NCBI RefSeq assembly: GCF_009363655.1
Contig: NZ_CP045393.1
Span: 3,596,001 to 3,660,000 of the forward strand
DNA: 64,000 nucleotides
Origin: Roseovarius sp. THAF27
GTDB lineage: Bacteria > Pseudomonadota > Alphaproteobacteria > Rhodobacterales > Rhodobacteraceae
Reading direction: 5' to 3'
The position numbers and the translations under genes are program-made. Below, piece after piece: positions 48,797 to 57,973 of this stretch (its first letter is position 1; each line of letters begins with the position of its first letter). The notes below the pieces were generated by a model. The model had not been told where the DNA came from. It did not search any database and saw nothing but the letters and a program-made list of their open reading frames with translations.

Positions 48797-50509
48797 GTGA
48801 AAATCCTGACCGCAGGCGCAATCGCCGCGCTGTTGCAGGGCATCGCATTGCCCGCACTGGCAGACATCAATGTCGGCGCGTACCTCGCTGCAAGGCAGGC
48901 GCGCTACCTCAACGACTTCGACGCGGCCGCCCGGTACTACACGCAGGCGCTGACCCGGGACGCGGCAAACCCCGTGATTCTCGAAAGCACCGCCATCGCC
49001 TTCATGGCGCTCGGCGACATCGACCGCGCCGTTCCGGTGGCGCGGCAGATCGAGGAACAGGATCTCGAAAGCCAGGTCGCCTTCATGGCCCTGATCGCCG
49101 AGGACATGTCGAAGGGCAACCACGACGCCGTGATCGAGCGGATCGAGGCCGGCAACGGCATCGGCAAGCTGGCCGACGGTCTGGTCATGGCCTGGACCGA
49201 ACTGGCCCGCGGCGATGTCGATGCGTCCCTCGCCCTGTTCGACGAGGTCGCCGAGGAACGCGGCCTGAAGAATTTCGCCCTCTATCACAAGGCGCTGGCG
49301 CTCGCCTCCGTGGGCGATTTCGAGGCCGCGGAGGCCATCTTCTCCGGCGAGGGCCAGGATGCGCCGCTGCAACGCACCCGCCGCGGCACCCGCGCCTGGA
49401 TCACCGTTCTCAGCCAACTGGAGCGCAACGACGAGGCCATCGCCCTCCTGGACGATGCGTTCGGCACCACCCCGGACCCCGAGATCCTGGCACTGCGCGC
49501 CGAATTGGAAACCGGCCTGCCGGTCGCCTTCGACATGATCTCCGGGCCGCAGGATGGCGTCGCAGAGGTCTTCTTTTCCATAGGTCAGGCCCTCTTGGGC
49601 GACATGGGCGATGACTACACCCTGCTCTACGCCCGTGTGGCTCAGTACCTGAATCCCGATCATATCGACGCGGTCCTGATGTCCGCGGAACTCCTGGAGT
49701 CGCTGGAACGTTACGAACTGGCCACGCAGACTTACAAGAGCGTGCCGCGCGATCACCCCTCGTTCACCGCCGCCGAAATGGGCCGTGCCGAGGCGCTGCG
49801 CCGCGCCGACAAGCTGGATACCGCCATCGAGGTTCTGGGACAGCTGCGCGAGTCCCATCCCGACCTGCCCATGGTGCATGTCGCAGCCGCCGACCTCCAT
49901 CGCCAGAACGAAGACTACGGCAAGGCCGTTACCGCATATGACACGGCCATCGAGCTTCTGGGCGAGGCGCAGCCGGGTCACTGGTTCATCTACTATGCCC
50001 GGGCCATCAGCCACGAACGCCAAGGCACTTGGGAGGAGGCCGAGGCCGATTTCCGCAAGGCGCTGGAACTGAACCCCGAACATCCGCAGGTGCTGAACTA
50101 CCTCGGCTATTCGCTTGTCGAAAAACAACAGAAACTGGACGAGGCGCTCGACATGATCGAACGCGCCGCCGAGGCGCAACCCGAGTCGGGCTATATCATC
50201 GACAGCCTCGGCTGGGTTCTTTACCGGCTGGGCCGCTACGAGGAATCCATTGGTCACATGGAACGCGCCGCCGAACTGATGCCGGTGGACCCGGTGGTCA
50301 ACGACCACCTCGGTGACGTCCTCTGGGCCGTGGGCCGCGAGGTCGAGGCCCGGTTCCAGTGGAGGCGCGCGCTGTCCTTCGTCGACAAGGAAAACCCCTC
50401 GCCCGATGTCGATCCCGACCGCATGCGCCGCAAGCTCGAGGTCGGCCTCGACGTCGTGCTGCAGGAAGAAGGCTCGCCCCCGCTGGAGGTTGCCGATGAC
50501 GGCGGCTGA
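48797..50509 (+). CDS. exported tetratricopeptide-repeat protein
   Basis: The 570-residue product has a signal peptide (VKILTAGAIAALLQGIALPA, cleavage after LA before DINV) and TPR-type helix pairs over nearly its whole length. The best copies are in the C-terminal third (LELNPEHPQVLNYLGYSLVE, IERAAEAQPESGYIIDSLGW, MERAAELMPVDPVVNDHLGD). It probably acts as a periplasmic or lipid-associated scaffold; the partner is unknown. The GTG at 48797 is preferred over the ATG at 48734 because it starts the signal peptide and follows GGGAG. The last 14 bases overlap ispE. Confidence 0.88.
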   Translation: MKILTAGAIAALLQGIALPALADINVGAYLAARQARYLNDFDAAARYYTQALTRDAANPVILESTAIAFMALGDIDRAVPVARQIEEQDLESQVAFMALIAEDMSKGNHDAVIERIEAGNGIGKLADGLVMAWTELARGDVDASLALFDEVAEERGLKNFALYHKALALASVGDFEAAEAIFSGEGQDAPLQRTRRGTRAWITVLSQLERNDEAIALLDDAFGTTPDPEILALRAELETGLPVAFDMISGPQDGVAEVFFSIGQALLGDMGDDYTLLYARVAQYLNPDHIDAVLMSAELLESLERYELATQTYKSVPRDHPSFTAAEMGRAEALRRADKLDTAIEVLGQLRESHPDLPMVHVAAADLHRQNEDYGKAVTAYDTAIELLGEAQPGHWFIYYARAISHERQGTWEEAEADFRKALELNPEHPQVLNYLGYSLVEKQQKLDEALDMIERAAEAQPESGYIIDSLGWVLYRLGRYEESIGHMERAAELMPVDPVVNDHLGDVLWAVGREVEARFQWRRALSFVDKENPSPDVDPDRMRRKLEVGLDVVLQEEGSPPLEVADDGG

Positions 50510-51332
50510 GGGCTTCGCCCCGGCCAAGATCAACCTCACACTGCACATCACCGGGCAGCGTGACGACGGTATGCACCTGCTCGATTCGCTGGTCATGTTC
50601 GCCGATGTGGGCGATCACCTGACCGTCACATTGTCGGACACGCCGCAGCTTACGGTCAGCGGGCCGATGGCAAAGGGCGTGCCGGACGGGTCCGACAACC
50701 TCGTGCTGCGAGCCGCCGACCTGATGGGGGCCAGCGCCGATATCACCCTCGACAAGGTTCTGCCCCATGCTGCCGGCCTTGGCGGCGGGTCGTCGGATGC
50801 CGCCGCGACCCTGCGCGTTCTGTCGCGCCTGACTGACACGCCCATTCCGTCCGATGTCAGCGCGCTGGGTGCCGACGTGCCGGTATGCCTTGGCAACGGC
50901 GCCGCAAGGATGCGGGGGATCGGCGAACAGGTGACCGCCGCACGCGACCTGCCCTGCCTCCACGCGGTGCTGATCCATCCCGGCGTGCCCATGCGCACGC
51001 CCGACGTCTTTGCCGCCGTCGGCCAGAAGAACAACACGCCGATGCCCTCGGAAATCCCCGAGAACCTCAGTGCGATCGACTTTATCGACTGGCTTCGGGG
51101 GATGCGCAACGACCTGGAGTATGCCGCCATCAGCCAGACGCCCGTGATCTCACAGGTACTGGGCGCGCTCACTGTGACGGCGGGCTGCCGCATGGCCCGG
51201 ATGACCGGCTCTGGCAGCAGTTGCTTCGGCCTCTACACCGGCGAGGAAACGGCCCGCGCCGCCGAAGGACGTCTGAAAGAAGAGAACCCGGGCTGGTGGA
51301 TCACCGCCACCCGCCTCAACGCGCAGCCCTGA
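50496..51332 (+). CDS. ispE: 4-diphosphocytidyl-2-C-methyl-D-erythritol kinase
   Basis: IspE phosphorylates CDP-methylerythritol in the MEP pathway of isoprenoid synthesis. The 278-residue GHMP kinase has the substrate lysine region (APAKINLTLHITG, K11), the ATP loop HAAGLGGGSSDAA (91-103) and the third motif ARMTGSGSSCFGLY. The ATG lies inside the end of the TPR gene, so the two are coupled. The polyprenyl synthase gene, which uses MEP-pathway products, is convergent six bases beyond its stop. Confidence 0.95.
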   Translation: MTAAEGFAPAKINLTLHITGQRDDGMHLLDSLVMFADVGDHLTVTLSDTPQLTVSGPMAKGVPDGSDNLVLRAADLMGASADITLDKVLPHAAGLGGGSSDAAATLRVLSRLTDTPIPSDVSALGADVPVCLGNGAARMRGIGEQVTAARDLPCLHAVLIHPGVPMRTPDVFAAVGQKNNTPMPSEIPENLSAIDFIDWLRGMRNDLEYAAISQTPVISQVLGALTVTAGCRMARMTGSGSSCFGLYTGEETARAAEGRLKEENPGWWITATRLNAQP

Positions 51333-51338
51333 CCGCCG

Positions 51339-52367
51339 CTAGCGGATCCGGGCCACCACGTAATCCGACAGCGCCAGCAGCATGTCCCGCACCGGATGTT
51401 CGGGCAGTTGCGCCATCGCCGCGTTGGCCTTCGCCGTCCAGGCCAGCGCGTCGTCCCGTGTCGCCTCCAGCGTGCCGTGATGGGTCAGCAGCCGCAGCGC
51501 CTCGTCCAGGTCGCCGTCGCGCTGGTCGCCCTTGTCGATGGTCCGGGCCCAGAACGCGCGTTCGCCCTCGTCGGCAAGCGCCACCGCCTTGATCACCGGC
51601 AGGGTCAGCTTGCGCTCGCGGAAATCGTCGCCCACGTTCTTGCCCGTGGCCTTGGCATCGCCCTGGTAATCCAGCAGGTCATCGACAATCTGGAACGCGA
51701 TGCCCAGCGCATCGCCGTAATCGAACAGCGCCTGCACCTGGTCGTCCGATACGCCCGCGATCACGCCACCCACCTCGGTCGCCGCCGAAAACAGCGCTGC
51801 GGTCTTGCCCCGCACGATCTGCAGATACACGTCCTCGTCCGTCTTCAGGCTGCGCGACGCGGTCAGTTGCAGCACCTCGCCCTCGGCAATCGTCGCCGCG
51901 GCGTTGGACAGGATGTCCAGCACCTTCAAGGATCCGGTTTCCACCATCAGCTGGAACGCCCGCGCGAACAGGTAATCCCCGGTCAACACGCTGGACTTGT
52001 TGTCGAACAGAAGGTTCGCCGTGGGCCGACCGCGGCGCTGAGCGCTTTCGTCCACCACGTCGTCGTGCAACAGCGTCGCGGTATGGATGAATTCCACCGT
52101 CGCGGCCAGCTTCACGTCGTCCTCGCCGAGATATCCGCACAGGTCCGCCGCCGCCAGCGTCAGCATCGGTCGCAGCCGCTTGCCGCCCGCCTCGACCAGG
52201 TGCGCCGTCACTTCCGGGATGCGCGGCGCGTGGCGTGACGCCATCCGCGCACGGATCAGGTTATTGACCTCGCCAAGCTTGCCCTCGAAATGCGAGGCCA
52301 GCGCTTCGTGCGGTTTGGTTGCGGCGTGGTCCAGTCCCATCAAACTCCCGTCACTCAGGCTCGACAA
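51339..52367 (-). CDS. long-chain polyprenyl diphosphate synthase (ubiquinone side chain)
   Basis: The enzyme makes the all-trans polyprenyl chain of ubiquinone, probably decaprenyl in this group. The 342-residue product has both aspartate-rich motifs, DDVVD (102-106) with the following RRGRPT, and DDLLD (229-233), plus GGKRLRP for diphosphate binding. Chain length cannot be read with certainty. It is divergent from the DUF2007 gene and convergent to ispE. Confidence 0.94.
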   Translation of the reverse strand: MSSLSDGSLMGLDHAATKPHEALASHFEGKLGEVNNLIRARMASRHAPRIPEVTAHLVEAGGKRLRPMLTLAAADLCGYLGEDDVKLAATVEFIHTATLLHDDVVDESAQRRGRPTANLLFDNKSSVLTGDYLFARAFQLMVETGSLKVLDILSNAAATIAEGEVLQLTASRSLKTDEDVYLQIVRGKTAALFSAATEVGGVIAGVSDDQVQALFDYGDALGIAFQIVDDLLDYQGDAKATGKNVGDDFRERKLTLPVIKAVALADEGERAFWARTIDKGDQRDGDLDEALRLLTHHGTLEATRDDALAWTAKANAAMAQLPEHPVRDMLLALSDYVVARIR

Positions 52368-52396
52368 TGCGCGTCCGGTGTCCTTAAGTCATCCCC

Positions 52397-52618
52397 ATGA
52401 AGCATCTTCTCAGCACCACCGACCCGACCGTGATGGCATTCGCCAAAGCCTTGCTTCAGGGCGAGGATATAGACTGCTTTGAATTGGACGTAAACATGAG
52501 CGTCCTCGAGGGCGGCATCGGAATCTTCCCCCGACGCCTCATGGTCAGCGAGGATGATTATCTTCCCGCCCGCCAGGCCCTTCAGGACAACGGGATCGAG
52601 GTCGAGGCGCTTTCGTGA
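52397..52618 (+). CDS. DUF2007 family protein
   Basis: The 73-residue product matches the DUF2007 pattern: a short beta-alpha fold beginning MKHLLSTTDPTVMAFAKALL and ending with a segment (RLMVSEDDYLPARQALQDNG) typical of the family, described as possible signal-transducing proteins related to PII. Function is not established. Its stop overlaps the start of the methyltransferase gene (GTGA), so the two are co-translated. This pairing recurs in Rhodobacteraceae as far as I recall. Confidence 0.88.
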   Translation: MKHLLSTTDPTVMAFAKALLQGEDIDCFELDVNMSVLEGGIGIFPRRLMVSEDDYLPARQALQDNGIEVEALS

Positions 52619-53370
52619 CGCACCCGACCACCTGCGACGATTTTCTCGGCGGACGGCTGCAGATCCTGCAACCCCGGAACGGCTATCGCGCCGGCATCGA
52701 CCCTGTGCTCCTGGCCGCCAGCATTCCCGCGCATCCGGGCGACACCGTGCTCGACCTCGGCTGCGGCGTCGGTGTCGCGGGGCTGTGCCTGGCCCGACGG
52801 GTGCCAGACATCCACCTGACGGGCCTGGAGCGCCAGCCCGCCTATGCGGCCCTTGCCCGATGGAACGGCACCGCGAACGAGCTGCCGTTCGAGGTCATCG
52901 AGGGCGATCTTTCCGCCATGCCCGGCACGCTCAAAGAACGGCAGTTCCACCACGTGCTGGCCAATCCGCCCTATTTCGACCGTGCCGCCAGCACCGCCGC
53001 CACCGATCCGGGCCGCGAAGGCGCCATGGGCGAGGATACACCCCTTGCAGATTGGGTCGCCGCCGCCGCCAAGCGCACCCGGCCCAAGGGCACCACCACC
53101 TTCATCCAGCGCGCCGAGCGCCTGCCAGAGCTTCTGTCCCACGCCGCGCGCCACCTTGGCAGCCTTCAGCTTCTGCCACTGATTCCCCGTCCCGGACGGG
53201 ACGCGCGGCTGGTCCTTCTGCGCGGACGGCGCGGCGGACGGGCCGCATTCCGGCTGCATGACGGCTGGTGCCTGCATAATGGGCAGGTGCACGTTAACGA
53301 TTCCGAAAACTACACCCCGGCAACGGCTTGCATCCTGCGCGACGGCGGGGAACTGCCTTTCCCGGCCTGA
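52615..53370 (+). CDS. TrmN6-like methyltransferase (tRNA1Val A37 type)
   Basis: The 251-residue product is a class I methyltransferase with the SAM motif LDLGCGVGVAGLC (46-58) and the catalytic NPPYF (117-121) of N6-adenine enzymes. The GYRAGIDPVLLAAS segment is typical of YfiC/TrmN6, which methylates A37 in tRNA1Val. The start is GTG, overlapping the DUF2007 stop. The substrate is inferred from the family. Confidence 0.9.
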   Translation: MTHPTTCDDFLGGRLQILQPRNGYRAGIDPVLLAASIPAHPGDTVLDLGCGVGVAGLCLARRVPDIHLTGLERQPAYAALARWNGTANELPFEVIEGDLSAMPGTLKERQFHHVLANPPYFDRAASTAATDPGREGAMGEDTPLADWVAAAAKRTRPKGTTTFIQRAERLPELLSHAARHLGSLQLLPLIPRPGRDARLVLLRGRRGGRAAFRLHDGWCLHNGQVHVNDSENYTPATACILRDGGELPFPA

Positions 53371-53481
53371 TTTAGGCAAGTTGTAGCTAAATCCCGCCGC
53401 CCGATTTTGCGCACGCAGCGTGACAGATTATATCTTTTGTGCTGCACTATCCCGTGCATATCAGAAAGAGGAGACGCATTC

Positions 53482-53646
53482 ATGGCTTTGAGTTCACATG
53501 TCGAGGAACTTAAGAAGAAACACCAGGCTCTCTCGGATCAGGTCGAAGCGGCACAGCGTGCCCCGGGCACACCCGACCTCGAAATCTCAAGCATGAAAAA
53601 GCAGAAACTCCGACTGAAGGAAGAGATCGAACGACTTTCCCATTAA
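53482..53646 (+). CDS. DUF465 (YdcH-like) protein
   Basis: The 54-residue product is a short two-helix coiled coil (HVEELKKKHQALSDQVEAAQ, then SMKKQKLRLKEEIERL), the hallmark of DUF465. Function is unknown. AAAGAGGAGA precedes the ATG at 53482. It is a monocistronic gene, convergent to the LysR gene. Confidence 0.92.
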   Translation: MALSSHVEELKKKHQALSDQVEAAQRAPGTPDLEISSMKKQKLRLKEEIERLSH

Positions 53647-53697
53647 CATGTCACGCAAAGACTGATCGGGATGCGCCTCTCCGGGCGCATCTCGTGA

Positions 53698-54636
53698 TCA
53701 TGCGGGCACCAGCGGCACCATCTCCATCTTGGCCGTCGTCTCGAACCCCTTGGCAGTCTCGGCCAGCATCCATTCCCGGAAAACCTTGATCTGGGGTTTG
53801 TCCTCGGCGCCCTTGCGACAGACAAAGCGAAACTGCGCCCCGGCGCTCACGGCCTTGCTATAGGGCGCGACCAGCCGGCCTTCCATCAGGTCCTTGATGA
53901 CAAGCGCCCGGCGCCCCAGCACCACGCCAACCCCCGCCAAAGCCGCGTCCACCGCATGGTCGCCTTGCGAAAATCGCGGGCCGTGCGGCTCGACCGGGTC
54001 CACGCCCATCGCCCGGAACCAGGCCGCCCAGTCGGTCGCCGGATCCAGGAAATCGATCGATTGATCGACGATCAGCACCGCCTCGCGCAGGCTTTCTATC
54101 GTCGGATACCGTTCGGCCAGCGCGGGCGTCATCATCGGCGTCACCCATTCCTCGGCCAGCGGCAGCGAATACAGCCCCTCATCCGCCCCGTGCCCGAACC
54201 GGATCGCCACGTCCACCTCGTCGCGGTCGAAATCCATCAGCCGCAAAGATGCCGTGAATCGCAGCTCGATCTCGGGATGCGCCTGCGCAAACTCGTAGAG
54301 CCGTGGCGCCAGCCATTTCGCGGTAAAGGCCGGCCCCGCCGTCACCGTCAGCGTGCTGCTGTCCAGCGCCCGCCGCGTCGCCGTCCAGGCCGCCGACAGG
54401 GCCGAGAACCCGTCGCGGCACCCCGGCGCCAGCGCGGCCCCCGCCTCGGTCAGTTCCACCGCCCGGTTCAACCGCCGGAACAGCGCTGCACCCAGATGCT
54501 CCTCCAGCGACTTGATCTGGAACGACAGCGCAGCGGGCGTCACGTTCAATTCCGCCGCCGCCTTCTGAAACGACATGTGCCGCGCTGCGGACTCGAAGGC
54601 GCGCAAGGCCGTCAAAGGGGGAAGGCGATCACTCAT
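53698..54636 (-). CDS. LysR-family regulator, GcvA-like (second copy)
   Basis: The 312-residue product has the GcvA-type start (LPPLTALRAFESAARHMSFQ), a helix-turn-helix (NVTPAALSFQIKSLE) and a LysR effector domain. It is homologous to, but well diverged from, the regulator at 33064. Like it, this gene is divergent from a tiny gene, across about 100 AT-rich bases that probably hold both promoters. Confidence 0.93.
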   Translation of the reverse strand: MSDRLPPLTALRAFESAARHMSFQKAAAELNVTPAALSFQIKSLEEHLGAALFRRLNRAVELTEAGAALAPGCRDGFSALSAAWTATRRALDSSTLTVTAGPAFTAKWLAPRLYEFAQAHPEIELRFTASLRLMDFDRDEVDVAIRFGHGADEGLYSLPLAEEWVTPMMTPALAERYPTIESLREAVLIVDQSIDFLDPATDWAAWFRAMGVDPVEPHGPRFSQGDHAVDAALAGVGVVLGRRALVIKDLMEGRLVAPYSKAVSAGAQFRFVCRKGAEDKPQIKVFREWMLAETAKGFETTAKMEMVPLVPA

Positions 54637-54740
54637 CTCACTAAAATATAACTTAACTGAAGCGCTGAAAAGTCTCGTTTGCGGTCACCTACACAAAGCC
54701 TCATATTCAAATCAATCAAGTTTCCCTGAAAGGATCGACC

Positions 54741-54860
54741 ATGATCGAGACCTCTTTCGACGCCCGCACCCGCGACGCCTATCGCGCCGCCCATTACGAA
54801 CGAAGCCGCGCTTTCGGCGAACTTCTCGGCTGGCTGGGGCGCAAGTCACCTTCCAGATGA
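54741..54860 (+). CDS. tiny protein divergent from the second lysR
   Basis: The 39-residue product (MIETSFDARTRDAYRAAHYE, then RSRAFGELLGWLGRKSPSR) is an amphipathic basic helix with a Trp near the C-terminus, similar in style to DUF1127-type peptides. CTGAAAGGATCG precedes the ATG, and a strong terminator follows. It is divergent from a GcvA-like LysR gene, the same layout as at 33064-34210. Too short for a sure family call. Confidence 0.55.
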   Translation: MIETSFDARTRDAYRAAHYERSRAFGELLGWLGRKSPSR

Positions 54861-54882
54861 TCGTTGCAGGTCTCTGGAAACA

Positions 54883-54919
54883 GAAAGGGCCGGTTCCCCT
54901 GACCGGCCCTTTCGCTTTT
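54883..54919. terminator. bidirectional Rho-independent terminator
   Basis: Arms GAAAGGGCCGGT (54883-54894) and ACCGGCCCTTTC (54902-54913) pair perfectly around a 7-base loop and are followed by GCTTTT. On the minus strand the stem is followed by TGTTTCC. It separates the tiny gene from phaB. Confidence 0.85.
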
Positions 54920-54935
54920 CGTGGGTTCGGCCTCC

Positions 54936-55658
54936 TCAGACGAAGAACTGCGCCCCGTTGGCCGAGATGGTCGAACCGTTGATGAACCCGGCATCGTCCG
55001 ACGCCAGGAACGCCACGCAGCGGGCGATCTCCTCGGGCTCACCCAGCCGGCCCGCCGGGATCTGACCGATGATCGATTCGCGCACCTTCTCGGGCACCGC
55101 CATCACCATTTCCGTGGCGATATAGCCCGGGCAGACCGCGTTCGCGGTGATCCCGGCGCGCGCGCCTTCCTGCGCCAGCGACTTGACGATCCCAAGGTCA
55201 CCCGCCTTGGTCGCGGCATAGTTGACCTGTGCGAACTGCCCCTTCTGGCCGTTGATCGAGCTGATCACGATCACGCGCCCGAACTTGCGTTCGCGCATTC
55301 CCGGCCAGACCGGGTGCACCGTGTTGAACACGCCGGTCAGGTTGGTGTCGATCACGTCCTTCCACTGGTCCGGCGTCATCTTGTGGAACGGCGCGTCACG
55401 GGTGATGCCCGCATTGGCTACCACCACGTCGATCGGGCCCAGCTCGGCCTCGACGGTCTCGATTCCGGTCTTCGAGGCGTCGTAATCGGCCACGTTCCAT
55501 TTATAGGTCTTGATGCCGGTTTCGTCGGTAAACTTCGCCGCGGCTTCGTCGTTGCCCGCATAGGTGGCGGCAACCTCGTAGCCCTCCTCCTTCAGTTTCT
55601 TCGAAATGGCCTCGCCGATACCGCGGCTACCGCCTGTCACAAGGGCAACTCTCGCCAT
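54936..55658 (-). CDS. phaB: acetoacetyl-CoA reductase
   Basis: PhaB reduces acetoacetyl-CoA to (R)-3-hydroxybutyryl-CoA with NADPH for polyhydroxybutyrate. The 240-residue short-chain dehydrogenase has TGGSRGIG (8-15), NAGIT (82-86), catalytic Ser133/134 in VISSINGQKG, Y147 and K151 in NYAATKAG. The length and the SSINGQKGQFGQ-like segment are typical of PhaB. phaA lies upstream in the same direction, with a patatin-like gene between. GGAGGAGTTCCC precedes the ATG. Confidence 0.95.
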   Translation of the reverse strand: MARVALVTGGSRGIGEAISKKLKEEGYEVAATYAGNDEAAAKFTDETGIKTYKWNVADYDASKTGIETVEAELGPIDVVVANAGITRDAPFHKMTPDQWKDVIDTNLTGVFNTVHPVWPGMRERKFGRVIVISSINGQKGQFAQVNYAATKAGDLGIVKSLAQEGARAGITANAVCPGYIATEMVMAVPEKVRESIIGQIPAGRLGEPEEIARCVAFLASDDAGFINGSTISANGAQFFV

Positions 55659-55767
55659 GGGAACTCCTCCAGTCTTTCTATCCAGTGTTGGTTGTCTCGG
55701 AAACTTTGCTACTCACCCTGCGCGCAAAGCGCAACATTCTTGCGCAATTCTTTTTGCCGCGGGGCAC

Positions 55768-56595
55768 TCATCCGCTGTTCAGGAACGCCTCCGCGTCGCG
55801 CTCGCCCAATGTCCACGTCTCGCGCAGCTTTTGCGGGTCGGTAAAATCTATCTTGTCGGCGGGCGTCTCCTCGGACGGCCAGACATAGAGTCGTCCGGGC
55901 ACATCCGGCAGGTTCCTGTATTGCCGGGTCAGCAGCACCAGCGTCTCGCCCTCGTCCGGTTCGGGCAGCGGCGCCTGGTCGGCCATCCCGCCATCCACCA
56001 CGCGCCGGTCGCCCCAAAGCGGCGGTTCGAACACCGGCGGAATCACCGCAGCCGCATTCACCAGCTCCACCAGCCGCCCGTCCCGCGCCGCTTGGTTGGC
56101 GTCGACCAGCTGCGCCGTCAGGCCCATCTTCTCGGCCCAGTCGAAATGCGGGCTGCCCACGACATGCAGCTCCGCCTCATAGGCCGCGGCCAGAGCCGTG
56201 CCCGTCATCGTCGGATTTCCGTTCGACGGCGGATGCGCGATCTGGATCTGAAAGGCCGGGCCGTTCGCGACGGCCTCGCAGGCCGCCTTGTCCAGCACTG
56301 TTTCCACCACGTCGCAATAGATGCGCTGGTGCGGGGTGATCCCGTCCTCGTCGGCGGCAAAAAGATCGAGGTTGTGGTCGCGGTCCTCGAACGCGTCGCA
56401 CATCACGTCGAGCAGCCGGTGCTCCAGGCCCGCGATCCACGCCGCACACGCCATCGCACCGCCGCTCACCCCGGTCACCCGCTCGGGCGTGAACTTGCGC
56501 TCGGCCTCTAGCCGGGTCAGGAAACCGCCCTGCCAGAAACACCGCAACCCGCCGCCGGAAAACACGATCTGAGGAGGGTTGTCGGGCAACATCAT
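55768..56595 (-). CDS. patatin-like phospholipase/lipase
   Basis: The 275-residue product is a patatin-type lipid acyl hydrolase with a Ser-Asp dyad: oxyanion loop SGGGLRCFWQGG (13-24), nucleophile GVSGGA (S44) and DGG (D201). It is smaller than plant patatins and has no signal peptide. Its place between phaA and phaB suggests action on PHB or granule lipid, but this is inference. ATG 56595 or the next codon (Met) can be the start. A terminator for phaA lies just upstream, so it may have its own promoter. Confidence 0.88.
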   Translation of the reverse strand: MMLPDNPPQIVFSGGGLRCFWQGGFLTRLEAERKFTPERVTGVSGGAMACAAWIAGLEHRLLDVMCDAFEDRDHNLDLFAADEDGITPHQRIYCDVVETVLDKAACEAVANGPAFQIQIAHPPSNGNPTMTGTALAAAYEAELHVVGSPHFDWAEKMGLTAQLVDANQAARDGRLVELVNAAAVIPPVFEPPLWGDRRVVDGGMADQAPLPEPDEGETLVLLTRQYRNLPDVPGRLYVWPSEETPADKIDFTDPQKLRETWTLGERDAEAFLNSG

Positions 56596-56621
56596 CTGGG
56601 GCTGTCCTGGGGCTCGGATTG

Positions 56622-56645
56622 AAAAACAGGCCCCGGAGGGCCTGT
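56622..56645 (-). terminator. Rho-independent terminator of phaA
   Basis: Arms ACAGGCC (56626-56632) and GGCCTGT (56639-56645) form the stem; on the minus strand it is followed by TTTTC. It ends the phaA transcript 23 bases after its stop. Confidence 0.75.
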
Positions 56646-56667
56646 CTTGTCGTCTCAAATCAGTCGC

Positions 56668-57843
56668 CTACGGGCGCTCGATGCACATGGCCACGCCCAT
56701 GCCACCGCCGATGCACAGCGTGGCCAGCCCTTTCTTGGCATCGCGGCGCTTCATCTCGAAGAGCAGCGTGTTCAGAACGCGGCAGCCCGAGGCGCCGATC
56801 GGGTGGCCGATGGCAATCGCGCCGCCGTTCACGTTCACGATCGACGGGTCCCAACCCATGTCCTTGTTCACGGCACAGGCCTGCGCGGCGAAGGCCTCGT
56901 TGGCTTCCACCAGGTCCAGGTCATCGACGCTCCAGCCTGCCTTTTCCAGCGCCTTGCGGCTGGCGTGAATGGGGCCGACGCCCATGATCGACGGGTCGAG
57001 GCCGGCGGTGGCATAGGAGGCGATCCGCGCCAGCGGCTCGATCCCGCGCTTCTCGGCATTCTCGGCGCTCATCAGCAGCACGGCCGCCGCACCGTCGTTC
57101 AGGCCCGAGGCATTGGCCGCGGTGACCGAGCCGTCCTGAGTGAAGGCCGGGCGCAGTTTCTGCATCGCGTCCATCGTGGCGCCGTGGCGGATGTATTCGT
57201 CCTTGTCCACGACCGTCTCGCCCTTGCGCGACTTGACGGTGAACGGGATCACCTCGTCATCGAACTTGCCCGCCTTCTGTGCCGCCTCGGCCTTGTTCTG
57301 GCTGGCGACGGCGAACTCGTCCTGCTGTTCGCGGCTGATCTGCCACTTCTCGGCGACATTCTCGGCGGTCTGGCCCATGTGATAGCCGTTGAAGGCGTCC
57401 CACAGACCGTCGCGGATCATCGTGTCAATGTATTTCATGTCACCCATCTTGTGCCCGGCGCGCAGATGCGCGGCGTGGGGGCTGAGGGTCATGTTCTCCT
57501 GCCCGCCAGCGGCCACGACATCGGCATCACCCAACTGGATGTGCTGCGCGCCTAGCGCCACGGCCCGCAGGCCCGACCCGCACACCTGGTTGATGCCCCA
57601 GGCCGCGCTTTCGATCGGCAGGCCCGCATTCACATGCGCCTGGCGGGCGGGGTTCTGGCCCTGCGCCGCGGTCAGGACCTGGCCAAGGATGGTCTCGGAA
57701 ACTTCCGATTTGTCGATGCCCGCGCGCTCGACGATGGCTTCCAGAACAGCCGCGCCCAGGTCATGCGCCGGGGTGTTGGCAAACGCGCCGGAAAAAGAGC
57801 CGACAGCGGTCCGTGCTGCCGAGGCGATAACAACATTGGTCAT
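56668..57843 (-). CDS. phaA: acetyl-CoA C-acetyltransferase (beta-ketothiolase)
   Basis: PhaA condenses two acetyl-CoA to acetoacetyl-CoA, the first step of PHB formation, and also acts in the reverse direction. The 391-residue product has the nucleophile C88 ([11 protein letters not shown]), the His in GHPIGASG and the second Cys in CIGGGMG. GGAGGACACT precedes the ATG at 57843; the longer frame from 57954 is not needed. No phaC or phaP gene lies in the window. Confidence 0.96.
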   Translation of the reverse strand: MTNVVIASAARTAVGSFSGAFANTPAHDLGAAVLEAIVERAGIDKSEVSETILGQVLTAAQGQNPARQAHVNAGLPIESAAWGINQVCGSGLRAVALGAQHIQLGDADVVAAGGQENMTLSPHAAHLRAGHKMGDMKYIDTMIRDGLWDAFNGYHMGQTAENVAEKWQISREQQDEFAVASQNKAEAAQKAGKFDDEVIPFTVKSRKGETVVDKDEYIRHGATMDAMQKLRPAFTQDGSVTAANASGLNDGAAAVLLMSAENAEKRGIEPLARIASYATAGLDPSIMGVGPIHASRKALEKAGWSVDDLDLVEANEAFAAQACAVNKDMGWDPSIVNVNGGAIAIGHPIGASGCRVLNTLLFEMKRRDAKKGLATLCIGGGMGVAMCIERP

Positions 57844-57973
57844 AGTGTCCTCCACCATTTCTTGCTGGCCGAGGACCGAAGGGCAGCGCGTCATGCGCGG
57901 CCCCCGGATTCCCCGCATCACGCAGGGTGTAGCGCAGTCGCCGCAATGCGGCAACTGTAGCCGTTGTCACAGG

